DNA from: Pedobacter sp. MC2016-15
GTDB lineage: Bacteria; Bacteroidota; Bacteroidia; Sphingobacteriales; Sphingobacteriaceae
Direction: 5' to 3'
Assembly (NCBI RefSeq): GCF_026239695.1
Contig: NZ_JAPIVS010000004.1
Span: forward strand, 496,001-560,000
DNA: 64,000 bases
The stretch's first letter is position 1; each line of letters starts with the position of its first letter. A program made the translations under genes and the position numbers. This document shows positions 37,545 through 46,435 of the stretch, in pieces. The notes below the pieces were generated by a model. The model ran no database searches and had not been told where the DNA came from. It saw only the letters and a list, made by a program, of their open reading frames with translations.

Positions 37545-38054
37545 ATGAGTACCAGAGCCAAACAAATATTTTTATTTTTAACCATAGTCGTTCCTTTTTT
37601 GGGTTATTGCATCATCTATTATACCCCAATCCTTAGAAATGCTCCTTTCAGATCAGATGAATTTGTCTCTTTCCAGTTTCAATGGGGTGCCGGCAATGAT
37701 ATGCCAAACATTTATGATTCCGCCACAGGCAGATATGAATACCTGGATAAAAATGACTCATTGATCAAAACCAATGTAAAACTTCGCCCTAATGATATCA
37801 GTTATCTGCACAATAAGATGAATGAGCTGGGCTACTGGAATTTTCCTGACCTTATTGCAAATGCTGATACAGACCTGAACAAGTCTAAAGTGTTACGCTA
37901 TGTCTTTACTTTCAATTACAAGCGTAAAACAAAGAAGGTGATTTACCTGACCGATTACAATGATATCCCAAAGCTGGCTACCGTAGCGGGCCAAATGAAG
38001 GCTCTTGTAGAGAAAACCATAGGTGATGCTGAAGAAAGATACAGTAAGAAATAG
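37545..38054 (+). CDS. Small membrane-anchored protein of unknown function
   Basis: A 169-residue protein with one N-terminal hydrophobic segment (IFLFLTIVVPFLGYCIIYY, about 8-26) that is either a membrane anchor or an uncleaved signal. The rest is a soluble domain with alternating strands (VLRYVFTFNYKRKTKKVIYL). It resembles small Bacteroidota DUF proteins with a KVIYLTD-type strand, but I cannot assign a family. It lies 19 bases after the symporter and is probably co-transcribed with it. The rplU promoter lies just after its stop. Confidence 0.55.
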   Translation: MSTRAKQIFLFLTIVVPFLGYCIIYYTPILRNAPFRSDEFVSFQFQWGAGNDMPNIYDSATGRYEYLDKNDSLIKTNVKLRPNDISYLHNKMNELGYWNFPDLIANADTDLNKSKVLRYVFTFNYKRKTKKVIYLTDYNDIPKLATVAGQMKALVEKTIGDAEERYSKK

Positions 38055-38084
38055 AAATCGTTATGATTTTATAAATATATATTC

Positions 38085-38092
38085 TATATTTG
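38085..38092 (+). promoter_or_regulatory. Candidate -7 box for rplU-rpmA
   Basis: TATATTTG matches TAnnTTTG exactly, 45 bases before the rplU ATG in an AT-rich region. A -33 element is not clear. Confidence 0.5.
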
Positions 38093-38137
38093 CACCTCGA
38101 TAAAAAATAAACAATTTAAAATACTAATTATTTAACA

Positions 38138-38449
38138 ATGTACGCAATAGTAAATATAGCAGGACAGCAATTCAAAGTTGCAAAAGACCAGCACCTTTTT
38201 GTACACCGTTTGCAAGGAGATGAAGGCGCTAGTATTGAATTTGACAATGTATTGTTGGTTGAAGACGGAGGTAATATCTCTGTTGGTGCTCCTTCACTTG
38301 CAGGCGCAATCGTTTCAGCTAAAATCGTGTCTCATTTAAAAGGCGATAAGGTAATCGTTTTCAAAAAGAAACGTAGAAAAGGTTACAAAAAGAAAAATGG
38401 CCACCGCCAGTATTTCACAAAAATCCAGATTTCTGGTATCAGTTTATAA
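38138..38449 (+). CDS. rplU: 50S ribosomal protein L21
   Basis: A 103-residue ribosomal protein of normal length. It starts [18 protein letters not shown], and the basic rRNA-binding loop [16 protein letters not shown] is near the C-terminus. It is in the conserved order rplU-rpmA, 59 bases before rpmA, with its own promoter box. Confidence 0.97.
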   Translation: MYAIVNIAGQQFKVAKDQHLFVHRLQGDEGASIEFDNVLLVEDGGNISVGAPSLAGAIVSAKIVSHLKGDKVIVFKKKRRKGYKKKNGHRQYFTKIQISGISL

Positions 38450-38508
38450 TTAGTTGTTAAACAATAAATAAGCAGTTTCGGTTGTTTATTCATAAAATAT
38501 AAAACAAA

Positions 38509-38925
38509 ATGGCACATAAAAAAGGAGCCGGTAGTTCCAGGAACGGACGTGAGTCACATAGTAAACGCTTAGGTATCAAAATCTTTGGTGGCCAGGAAGC
38601 TATTGCAGGAAACATCTTAGTACGTCAGCGCGGAACTAAACACCACCCTGATAAAGGAGTTGGTATTGGTAAAGATCATACTTTATTTGCTCTTGTAGAC
38701 GGTACTGTAATTTTCAGAAAGAAACAAGATAACAAATCTTATGTTTCAGTTTTACCAGCTGCTGTTACAGCACCTGTTGCAGAAAAAACAGCTCCTGCTG
38801 TTAAAGCTGCACAAGCTGAAGTAGAAATTGAAGCGCCTGCGAAAAAAGCACCTGCAAAGAAAGCAGTGAAAGCTGAAGCGGCTACTGAGACTGCTACAGA
38901 AACTGAAGCTGCTCCGGCAGAATAA
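38509..38925 (+). CDS. rpmA: 50S ribosomal protein L27 with a long Ala/Lys/Glu C-terminal extension
   Basis: Residues 1 to about 85 are a normal L27: [20 protein letters not shown] at the N-terminus with no cleavable leader, and IRQRGTK-like [16 protein letters not shown] following. The remaining 50 or so residues (about 87-138) form a low-complexity tail made of Ala, Lys, Glu, Pro and Thr (e.g. [16 protein letters not shown]). L27 is usually about 85-95 residues, so this tail is extra. It is in frame with no sign of frameshift. The gene ends at a strong bidirectional terminator. Confidence 0.95.
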   Translation: MAHKKGAGSSRNGRESHSKRLGIKIFGGQEAIAGNILVRQRGTKHHPDKGVGIGKDHTLFALVDGTVIFRKKQDNKSYVSVLPAAVTAPVAEKTAPAVKAAQAEVEIEAPAKKAPAKKAVKAEAATETATETEAAPAE

Positions 38926-38932
38926 TTTTCTT

Positions 38933-38983
38933 ACATATACAAAAAAGCCGCAACGATTTTCGTTGCGGCTTTTTTGTATATGT
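38933..38983. terminator. Bidirectional terminator between rpmA and the XRE regulator
   Basis: A 23-bp perfect inverted repeat (38933-38955 and 38961-38983) with a 5-base loop. The core GCCGCAACG is flanked by a run of A on one side and a run of T on the other, so it terminates transcription from both strands. It lies between convergent genes. Confidence 0.95.
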
Positions 38984-38990
38984 CCATTTT

Positions 38991-39359
38991 TCAGGATATC
39001 ATGATCTCTTTTTTTAGATGGTCAACCTCTTCCCTCAATTGCGTTAAGGACGTGGAAAAATGTTTAAGACTCGACTCCAATTCTTTTGCAAGTGAAACAA
39101 AAGACAGGTTTAGCTGCCTGATTTCTACAATTTCTTTTTCTTCTTCTCCATGCAGTAACCATTCATAGCTTCTCTTATAGTGCCTGGAGATCGCATTTAG
39201 CGTATTAAATGTTGGGTATTGATTGCCCAGCTCAATTTGAGAATAATTACTTCTGGACAAATTTAAAAATTCAGCTACATAAGCCTGGGCATAAGCTTTT
39301 TCTAGTCTTAAAGACTTAATTCGCTCTCCCAATATTTTCTTTGATAGAATTTCTTGCAT
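38991..39359 (-). CDS. XRE-family helix-turn-helix regulator with a coiled-coil tail
   Basis: A 122-residue protein. The XRE helix-turn-helix is at about 9-68: ERIKSLRLEKAYAQAYVAEF, then SRSNYSQIELGNQYPTFNTL. The C-terminal half (about 75-118) is a heptad-like helix (SLAKELESSLKHFSTSLTQL) that probably dimerises. No ligand domain is seen. It is transcribed divergently from the PAS-HisKA-REC gene across a 188-base gap and may regulate it or itself; this is inference. Confidence 0.85.
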   Translation of the reverse strand: MQEILSKKILGERIKSLRLEKAYAQAYVAEFLNLSRSNYSQIELGNQYPTFNTLNAISRHYKRSYEWLLHGEEEKEIVEIRQLNLSFVSLAKELESSLKHFSTSLTQLREEVDHLKKEIMIS

Positions 39360-39547
39360 AAATAATATTTTTTTTGTTGGTTTGTCACTTTATTCTATAG
39401 GTGGAAAAAGGCAATTATCGAACCACTATCGCCGTTATTGGATGATAGTTACGTTAGTGAGGAGGTTTTGGATTTAAAAAAGAGATTAAATGCGTAAGAA
39501 AAATCAAAGGAATGCTTGTATTTGTGTCATATTAATGGAAATCAGCC

Positions 39548-40513
39548 ATGAAGCTTAATGCTCATTGTGATCGTTATGCTGATAACTCATACTTCCTTAT
39601 CAATAAAAAAAATCAGATTACTTATTTCAAAATTCACTCCACTGAAAAGCTAGGTCATTTTTTAGACAAGAATCCTGTGATTGGGGAATCTTTTGTGGAA
39701 TTCATTTCACAGAGATATCTAAAGGTATTCTCGGAGCTGGTAGCAGAGTGTTTTGAAGGTAAATCTTTTAATATTGAAAAGAGGTTGAAGGTGCAGGACG
39801 AGGAAGACGTGTTGCTGCAGGTAGTTCTTACGCCGGTAATTGTAGGTCCTGATCAGGAATATGTCTCCTGTACAATCATCGACAGCAACAGAAAAACCAA
39901 CCAGATGAAATTGCTCGACGAATATTCCCATCTGGCATCACATGACCTGCGTGCCCCTATTACGAATATATTAAGCTTGTCGAGTATCCTGAATTATCCG
40001 GAAATGGAGTCCTTTGATACGACTAAAATCCGTGAATTATTGAAGGATATCAATTTTCAGGCAGAGAAGCTAGACGATATTATAAAGATGCTAAACCGTT
40101 TAATCAATAAAGGAGAGGCACCAAAACTATTCGCAGCAGAAAATACACTTAGTGATTCCAAACATATCATGCTGGTTGATGATGATTCTCTCACCAACAA
40201 ATTGCATCATATGATCATCACCAAACACAATAAGAACAAAAAGGTGGTGCAGTTTGATCGTCCCCTGCTGGCCCTGGATTATCTGGAGAACAACAGCCCC
40301 GATCTGATCCTGTTGGATCTCAATATGCCTGAAATGGATGGCTGGGCATTTTTAAGGACCCTGGAGGAACGTGATATCAGAATAGATGTAGTGATCATTT
40401 CTTCTTCCATTGATCCGGCTGAACGTACGAGGGCACAATCATTTAAATCCGTTAAAGACTTCCTGACGAAGCCTCTAACTTATGATAAGATTAAACATCT
40501 TGTAGATAATTAA
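39548..40513 (+). CDS. PAS-HisKA-receiver protein lacking the histidine kinase ATPase domain
   Basis: A 321-residue signalling protein. A PAS-like sensor domain is at about 12-115. A dimerisation/histidine phosphotransfer helix pair at about 120-188 has the full H-box SHLASHDLRAP (H132). A receiver domain at about 204-320 has acidic residues D211-D213 and the phosphoacceptor D257 in LILLDLNMPEMDGW. The HATPase_c domain that normally follows HisKA is missing: only about 15 residues lie between the helix pair and the receiver. The protein cannot phosphorylate itself by the usual route, so it may accept phosphate from another kinase, act as a phosphate sink, or signal through PAS-driven dimerisation. 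The frame is intact. Confidence 0.85.
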   Translation: MKLNAHCDRYADNSYFLINKKNQITYFKIHSTEKLGHFLDKNPVIGESFVEFISQRYLKVFSELVAECFEGKSFNIEKRLKVQDEEDVLLQVVLTPVIVGPDQEYVSCTIIDSNRKTNQMKLLDEYSHLASHDLRAPITNILSLSSILNYPEMESFDTTKIRELLKDINFQAEKLDDIIKMLNRLINKGEAPKLFAAENTLSDSKHIMLVDDDSLTNKLHHMIITKHNKNKKVVQFDRPLLALDYLENNSPDLILLDLNMPEMDGWAFLRTLEERDIRIDVVIISSSIDPAERTRAQSFKSVKDFLTKPLTYDKIKHLVDN

Positions 40514-40515
40514 AC

Positions 40516-41484
40516 CTAACTTTCCCTGTTGATCAGTGATCTGGCCAGCTGATAAAGTTCTGATTTCCGCTCTTCAGAGATACTCACCTGGTCCAGAGAC
40601 GTAAAAGCAATATCAGCTCTGCGTTCCATTTCTGCAGTAGCAATCTCCCTGATCTGATAGCGATTGTACAGTTCTGTTATTGCCTCAACTTTCTGCGGGT
40701 GATTGGTTGAGGAACCAAGCCTTTCCAGTAAAGCCTGATCGGCAGTGCTGGCCAGTTCTTTGAGTTTGAGAAGCAGGAAGGTCTGCTTATTTGAAATGAT
40801 ATCTCCGCCAACCTGTTTGCCAAATTTAAGCGGGTCGCCATAAACATCGAGAATGTCGTCCTGCAGCTGGAATGCCAAGCCAAAGTTCACACCAAAATCA
40901 TACAACAGATCGGCGTCAGTGATGTCCGCACCACCAATGATGGCCCCGATCTTCATACATCCGCCAACAAGAACTGCTGTTTTCAGCCGGATCATATTGA
41001 TATACTCCTCAATACTCACATCTCTGCGTTGTTCAAATTCCATATCCAGCTGCTGGCCTTCACAAACGCCGCTGGCTGTATCATTGAAACAGGTCAGTAC
41101 ATCCTTCAGGACAGTGGTATCCAATCTTGTGAGGTGTCTGTTGGCCTCTACCATCATCACATCTCCGCTCAAAATGGCATTGTTTACACCCCATTTAATA
41201 TGTACAGTATCCTTGCCCCTGCGTATTGGTGCATTATCCATAATATCGTCATGAATTAGAGTGAAATTATGAAATGTCTCTATGGCGAGGGCACCTTCAA
41301 CAGCTATAGTTACATCGTCATTAAACAGTTCACTGGAGAGTAGTAATAATACCGGTCTGATTCTTTTCCCACCAAGGCTCATGATATAACTGATGGGTTC
41401 ATATAATCGTGCAGGATGGCTTGGGTATTGTACTTTTTTAATTGCCTTTTCTACGATGTCTTGTAACTCTAAAATGGAATGCAT
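40516..41484 (-). CDS. Trans-polyprenyl diphosphate synthase
   Basis: A 322-residue isoprenoid chain-elongating enzyme. The first aspartate-rich motif is D79-D80-I-M-D83 (HDDIMDNAPIRRG) and the second is QLQDDILDVYG in the C-terminal half. The GGKRIRP substrate-binding block is at 38-44. A bulky Phe lies five residues before the first motif, a position that in this family influences product length. The product could be geranylgeranyl or a longer prenyl diphosphate for menaquinone or carotenoids; the sequence does not settle it. It follows the RNase R gene by 54 bases on the same strand. Confidence 0.9.
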   Translation of the reverse strand: MHSILELQDIVEKAIKKVQYPSHPARLYEPISYIMSLGGKRIRPVLLLLSSELFNDDVTIAVEGALAIETFHNFTLIHDDIMDNAPIRRGKDTVHIKWGVNNAILSGDVMMVEANRHLTRLDTTVLKDVLTCFNDTASGVCEGQQLDMEFEQRRDVSIEEYINMIRLKTAVLVGGCMKIGAIIGGADITDADLLYDFGVNFGLAFQLQDDILDVYGDPLKFGKQVGGDIISNKQTFLLLKLKELASTADQALLERLGSSTNHPQKVEAITELYNRYQIREIATAEMERRADIAFTSLDQVSISEERKSELYQLARSLINRES

Positions 41485-41538
41485 TAATTTTTTTTGTAGT
41501 GTTTATTCTTTAATTTTCTTTGTCCTGCTCAGTTATAA

Positions 41539-43671
41539 TTAATCCTGTACCAGTGAAAAATCAATTTGTCTTTTAGACAAATCCACCTTTTTTACTTTCA
41601 CTTTCACTTCATCACCAAGCTGGTATTTCTTTTTCTTGCGTTGTCCCACGATGCAGTAATTCTTTTCGTCCAATACGTAGAAATCATCTGCAATATCCTT
41701 TAACCTGATCATTCCTTCGCATTTGTTCTCGATCAGTTCAACATACATACCCCATTCCGTTACTCCGGAGATAATTCCCATGAAGAGTTTACCTACATTT
41801 TCTTCCAGGTATTCCACCTGTTTGTACTTGATTGAAGCGCGTTCTGCATCTGCGGCACGTTTTTCCATGGCCGAAGAATGTGTTGCTGCGGTTTCATATT
41901 CATCCTCATTTGCCGAGCGTTCGCCATTCAGATAGGCCGCAAGCAGACGGTGTACCATCACATCAGGATAACGGCGGATAGGAGAGGTGAAATGAGTATA
42001 ATGATCAAATGCAAGTCCGTAATGGCTGGTTTTCTTCGTGGTATACACTGCCTTGGCCATTGAGCGGATCGCAAGTTGTGTCAGTACGTTCTGCTCCTTT
42101 TTACCTTCCACATCTTCCATAAGGAAGTTGAGGGACTTCGCAATGTCCTTGTCAGATTTCATGTTGATCTTGTACCCAAAGCGTGCGGCAAAAAGCGCAA
42201 AGTTACCCAGGTTTTCAAGGTTTGGAGAGTCATGTGAACGGTACACAAAAGTGTATTTCTGTTTTCCCTTTCCTTTTTTGGCAATAAATTCAGCTACCTT
42301 TTTGTTGGCCAGCAGCATAAAATCCTCAATCAGCGTATGTGCATCTTTACGTTCTTTTACATAAACCCCTATAGGTTTTCCCGTTTCATCCAGCTGAAAC
42401 TTCACTTCTGTACTTTCAAAGCTGATAGCGCCATTTTTAAATTTCCTGTCGCGCAGTATATGGGCCAGCTCATTCAGTTTTTTCAGCTCAGCTGCATAAT
42501 CACCGGTTTTATTTTCAATCACTTCCTGTGCTTCCTCATAGCTGAAACGCCTGTCGGAGTGGATGACAGTCCTTCCAAACCATTCAGTAAGAATATTGGC
42601 CTTGTCATCAAGTTCAAAAACCGCGGCAAAGCAGAGTTTATCTTCATGAGGGCGAAGAGAACAAACTCCATTACTCAATCTTTCCGGTAGCATTGGAATC
42701 ACACGGTCAACCAGATATACGGAGGTAGCTCTGGAATAGGCCTCTTTGTCCAGCCAGCTTTTAGGCTGTACATAGTGAGAGACATCGGCAATGTGAACCC
42801 CAATCTCAAAATTCCCGTTTTCAAGAGTCTTGAAGGATATCGCATCATCAAAGTCCTTCGCGTCTGCAGGGTCAATTGTAAAAGTTGTCGTTTGCCTGAA
42901 ATCCCTGCGGTCTTTCATATCTTCCTCAGTAATCTGTTCAGGGATCTCGTTGGCTTCTTTTTCAACTTCTGGTGGAAAAGACAAAGGGAAACCATACTGC
43001 GCCAGGATAGCATTCATTTCAGTATCGTTTTCGCCCTGCGTCCCCAGGATGTTGATGATCTTTCCAATAGGATTTTTAGCCCCATCAGGCCAGTCTGTAA
43101 TCGCTACCTGTACCTTCTGTCCATTTTTAGCTCCTGCCAGGTCAGTGAGGGGTACAAAAATATTTTGAAGCATCTTTTTATCATCAATGCTCACAAAAGC
43201 AAAGCGGTCGGAGATTTTGATCACACCGATAAAGTCCGTTTTCAGCCGCTGTATAATTTCAACAACCTCACCTTCATTTTTCCTTCCACTTTTTTTGGCG
43301 TAGATATAAACTTTAACCTTATCGCCATGCAGTGCATTATGTAATTTACGTGCGGATACGAATACATCCTTTTCAAACTCGTCGTCAGGAATGATAAACG
43401 CAGCACCGTCGGCCGTCATATCTACTTTTCCCGTGATAAAAGTTTTGAGGTCCTTCAGTTTAAACTTGCCTTTTTGGGGTTCAGTAAAGATACCTTTCTG
43501 GGCCTGCTCTTTGAGAATTTCCAGAATAGTCTCCCGGGATTCGTTATCGGTAATGTTCAGTTTGGCTGAAACCTGTTTGTAATTCAAGGCCTCATTATTG
43601 CTATTCTCTAAAACGTCGCTGATTAACTGAGTAAGTACGAGTTTTATTTGAGAAGATTTCTTTTTTGCCAT
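41539..43671 (-). CDS. rnr: Ribonuclease R
   Basis: A 710-residue 3'-5' exoribonuclease. N-terminal winged-helix and cold-shock domains (about 1-215) are followed by the RNB catalytic domain, with the metal-binding block TIDPADAKDFDDAIS (about 264-278). YALRP-type HYVQPKSWLDKEA and HYTHFTSPIRRYPDVMVHRL follow, and a C-terminal S1 RNA-binding domain lies at about 630-708. It degrades structured RNA and helps in RNA quality control. It is divergent from the MscS gene and may be co-transcribed with the downstream prenyl synthase. Confidence 0.96.
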   Translation of the reverse strand: MAKKKSSQIKLVLTQLISDVLENSNNEALNYKQVSAKLNITDNESRETILEILKEQAQKGIFTEPQKGKFKLKDLKTFITGKVDMTADGAAFIIPDDEFEKDVFVSARKLHNALHGDKVKVYIYAKKSGRKNEGEVVEIIQRLKTDFIGVIKISDRFAFVSIDDKKMLQNIFVPLTDLAGAKNGQKVQVAITDWPDGAKNPIGKIINILGTQGENDTEMNAILAQYGFPLSFPPEVEKEANEIPEQITEEDMKDRRDFRQTTTFTIDPADAKDFDDAISFKTLENGNFEIGVHIADVSHYVQPKSWLDKEAYSRATSVYLVDRVIPMLPERLSNGVCSLRPHEDKLCFAAVFELDDKANILTEWFGRTVIHSDRRFSYEEAQEVIENKTGDYAAELKKLNELAHILRDRKFKNGAISFESTEVKFQLDETGKPIGVYVKERKDAHTLIEDFMLLANKKVAEFIAKKGKGKQKYTFVYRSHDSPNLENLGNFALFAARFGYKINMKSDKDIAKSLNFLMEDVEGKKEQNVLTQLAIRSMAKAVYTTKKTSHYGLAFDHYTHFTSPIRRYPDVMVHRLLAAYLNGERSANEDEYETAATHSSAMEKRAADAERASIKYKQVEYLEENVGKLFMGIISGVTEWGMYVELIENKCEGMIRLKDIADDFYVLDEKNYCIVGQRKKKKYQLGDEVKVKVKKVDLSKRQIDFSLVQD

Positions 43672-43775
43672 AGTATATTTGTCAATATTCCGAAGGTAAC
43701 ACTTTGAAATGATTTATGGGTTAAAACAAGCTATTGTATCATCAGAACCTATGAATAACAACTATTAATGATAAA

Positions 43776-44672
43776 ATGATCGAGGAAAAACAAAGAAAGA
43801 CAAAAAGTGAGATATTTATGATTCTGGTCAAGACAGTAGTCTTTATGCTGCTTGTGTATGCCAATGTCAATAAGCCACCCTTACTTGTCCATTACCATTG
43901 GCTGGCGAGTGCTACCAAAGCACTCATCGTTTTTCTTGGGCCCAGCACTGCTGTTTCTTTCCTGCGGCTGATCATCATTTACTGGTATATCAGAAAACAT
44001 CGTCTCAAGCCTAATATCAAAGATAACTTTATTCTGGGTATCAACAGGATTGTTTCGATCTTGAACACGGCATTTGGGGTAATCGCTTTCATGATCTTTA
44101 TGGGTATTGCGCCACTGCAGTTTCTGACAAGCATAACCATCGTTGCGGCAGCTATTGCAGTTACTTTCAAAGACTATATTACCAATATGATCAATGGTCT
44201 GATCATCATGTTTTCTGACCGCCTTTCTTTGGGTGATCATATTAAAGTCCAGGATACAGAAGGAAAAATTCTGGATATTACACTGATCAATGTTATCCTG
44301 CAGAATGAGGACAACGACATGGTGATTGTACCCAATTCAGTCATCTTCAGCTCTGTGATTATCAATCAATCCAAACAGAATATTAAAAAGCTCAATATCG
44401 AGTTTGAACTTTCTCACCAGCATGGATATACCCCTGACGCGCTGGAGCAGTATCTCAACAAGTCAGTAGAAAAATTTACTGATTACATCTCTTCCGGAGG
44501 ATTAACCATTAAAACGCTTGCGATCAGCAAAGAAATCGCACGGTTTAAAGTGATGGTGTTACTGAATAACTATGACAAGCTCAAAGAAAGAGAGATCAGG
44601 AGAGCTTTAAATACAGCTGTAATCAGGTTATCTGCCCCTGATTCCGCTACAGATTCCACTATTGGAGACTGA
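43776..44672 (+). CDS. Small-conductance mechanosensitive (MscS) family channel
   Basis: A 298-residue inner-membrane protein with an N-terminal hydrophobic segment (TVVFMLLVYANV) and further helices up to about residue 150. A beta-domain of MscS type follows (SLGDHIKVQDTEGKILDITL, then VPNSVIFSS). The pore helix region GIAPLQFLTSITIVAAAIAV and the cytoplasmic alpha/beta domain complete the family pattern. It should open on membrane tension, releasing solutes on hypo-osmotic shock. Its 3' end overlaps the convergent ABC gene by 14 bases. Confidence 0.88.
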   Translation: MIEEKQRKTKSEIFMILVKTVVFMLLVYANVNKPPLLVHYHWLASATKALIVFLGPSTAVSFLRLIIIYWYIRKHRLKPNIKDNFILGINRIVSILNTAFGVIAFMIFMGIAPLQFLTSITIVAAAIAVTFKDYITNMINGLIIMFSDRLSLGDHIKVQDTEGKILDITLINVILQNEDNDMVIVPNSVIFSSVIINQSKQNIKKLNIEFELSHQHGYTPDALEQYLNKSVEKFTDYISSGGLTIKTLAISKEIARFKVMVLLNNYDKLKEREIRRALNTAVIRLSAPDSATDSTIGD

Positions 44673-46374
44673 TCTTTCCCGGTATCGCGTCAATCAGTTT
44701 TTTAGTATATGCTGTTTGCGGATGATTATAGATTATCTCCGGGAAATTTTCTTCTTCAATTTTCCCCTTATTCATCACGATCATCCTGTCAGATATGTGT
44801 TTCACGACGGCCAGGTCATGTGAGATGAAAATATAGGTGAGACCCAGTTCCTGTTGTAACGAGCGCAGCAGGTTAAGCACCTGAGCCTGTACAGAAACAT
44901 CAAGTGCCGAAACAGATTCATCACAAATGATCAGCTTGGGCTGTAAAGCAAGAGCCCGCGCAATCACGATACGCTGGCGCTGTCCGCCGGAGAATTCATG
45001 CGGATACCTGTTCAGGTGCTCTGGTTTCAAACCTACCAGTTCCAGCAGATGCTGAATATGACTGAGCCGCTGACTTCCGGAATTGAATACCTGATGCACC
45101 TGAAGGGGTTCCATCAATGCATTTCCAATAGTTAACCTCGGATTGAGTGAGGAATATGGATCCTGAAAAATCAACTGGATTTCTCTGCGCAGTCTTCTCA
45201 GTTCAGTATGCTTCAGGTGAGTAATATCCTGTCCTTCGAAAATAATAGATCCTGATGTAGGTTCTGCCAGACGGAGGATCGTTCTTCCCAGGGTGGTTTT
45301 ACCACAGCCGGACTCACCCACGAGCCCCAGTGTTTCGCCCGGATAAAGTTTGAGACTTACATCATCCACAGCTTTTACCGTCGCTGTTGTCTGGCCAAAT
45401 AGTCCATTTTTTATGGGGAACCAGGTACAGAGATTTTTAATTTCCAGCAGAGGGGAAGCGTTGTAAAGTGCTGCACGTTTATCGTCAATCTCCGTCTGTG
45501 TATAACTGTTTGCAGCCAGCAAATGTGCCACTGCCTGATCATCATTTGTACCGATAAAATCCGCTACCACTGGTAATTTCTTGAGCCTATGAAGCGGAGA
45601 AGGCCTGCAGGCCAGCAGCCCCTTGGTATAGGGATGTTTTGGATGATGAAAAAGCTCGTTTACAGTTCCCTGTTCTACAATTTCTCCTCTGTACATCACA
45701 GCTACCTCATCTGCAATCTCACTGATCACACCCAGGTCGTGGGAGATGAAAATCATCCCCATGTTTCTCTCCGTTTTGATTTTCAACAGAAGCTGCAGGA
45801 TGGTTTTTTGTACCGTTACATCCAGCGCTGTGGTAGGCTCATCGGCAATCAGCAATTCAGGATTGCAGCTCAGGGCCATCGCGATCATTACTCTTTGTTT
45901 TTGCCCGCCTGAAAGTTGGTGAGGGTAGGAGTCGAACATTTGTTCAGGCCTCGGCAGCTGTACTTCTTTAAACAGGGCTATCGTTCTTTCCCGGGCTTCA
46001 TCTTTTGTAAGCGATTCATGCAGGATGATCGCTTCCTGCACCTGATATCCACAGCTGAAAACCGGATTAAGCGAAGTCATCGGCTCCTGGAAAATCATGG
46101 CAATCCTGTTACCCCGGTAGCCGTTCATCTCCTGTTCTGAGAGAGCTCCTAAGCTTGTTCCGTTAAAGACAATATCGCCTTCGATCTTTGAATACCTGGG
46201 GTCATGCAAACGCATAATAGAAAATGAGGTCACTGATTTTCCAGAACCGGATTCACCCACTATACCCAGTACTTTACCCTTTTCTGCACTGAAACTAATC
46301 TTCTTTACGGCGGTAATCCAGCTGCGTTCTTCCTGATTATAAAACTGAATATTTAGATCGATTACATTTAACAT
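44659..46374 (-). CDS. Fused double ATP-binding subunit of a peptide-type ABC transporter
   Basis: A protein of 571 residues from the start chosen here, with two complete nucleotide-binding domains, like DppD and DppF joined. The first has Walker [12 protein letters not shown], signature LSGGQKQR and Walker B LLIADEPT. The second has [19 protein letters not shown] and [12 protein letters not shown]. Between them lies the oligopeptide-family extension ([20 protein letters not shown]). The frame opens at 46407, but the ATG at 46374 gives the usual beginning [10 protein letters not shown]. No permease or binding protein is nearby, so its partners must be encoded elsewhere. Confidence 0.9.
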   Translation of the reverse strand: MLNVIDLNIQFYNQEERSWITAVKKISFSAEKGKVLGIVGESGSGKSVTSFSIMRLHDPRYSKIEGDIVFNGTSLGALSEQEMNGYRGNRIAMIFQEPMTSLNPVFSCGYQVQEAIILHESLTKDEARERTIALFKEVQLPRPEQMFDSYPHQLSGGQKQRVMIAMALSCNPELLIADEPTTALDVTVQKTILQLLLKIKTERNMGMIFISHDLGVISEIADEVAVMYRGEIVEQGTVNELFHHPKHPYTKGLLACRPSPLHRLKKLPVVADFIGTNDDQAVAHLLAANSYTQTEIDDKRAALYNASPLLEIKNLCTWFPIKNGLFGQTTATVKAVDDVSLKLYPGETLGLVGESGCGKTTLGRTILRLAEPTSGSIIFEGQDITHLKHTELRRLRREIQLIFQDPYSSLNPRLTIGNALMEPLQVHQVFNSGSQRLSHIQHLLELVGLKPEHLNRYPHEFSGGQRQRIVIARALALQPKLIICDESVSALDVSVQAQVLNLLRSLQQELGLTYIFISHDLAVVKHISDRMIVMNKGKIEEENFPEIIYNHPQTAYTKKLIDAIPGKISLQ

Positions 46375-46423
46375 CTGATGACCAATATAGCTAAAATTAT
46401 CCCTCAAATTCCGGCTTTTTGGC

Positions 46424-46431
46424 TATTTTTG
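46424..46431 (+). promoter_or_regulatory. Candidate -7 box directly before the conserved protein gene
   Basis: TATTTTTG matches TAnnTTTG. It ends only 4 bases before the ATG at 46436, so the predicted start of transcription falls at or next to the start codon, implying a leaderless mRNA. Confidence 0.45.
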
Positions 46432-46435
46432 CGAA

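Noticed and set aside
42775..43344. 189-codon plus-strand open frame
   Set aside because: It lies entirely antisense to the RNase R gene, whose domains are intact, and its translation shows no domain pattern.
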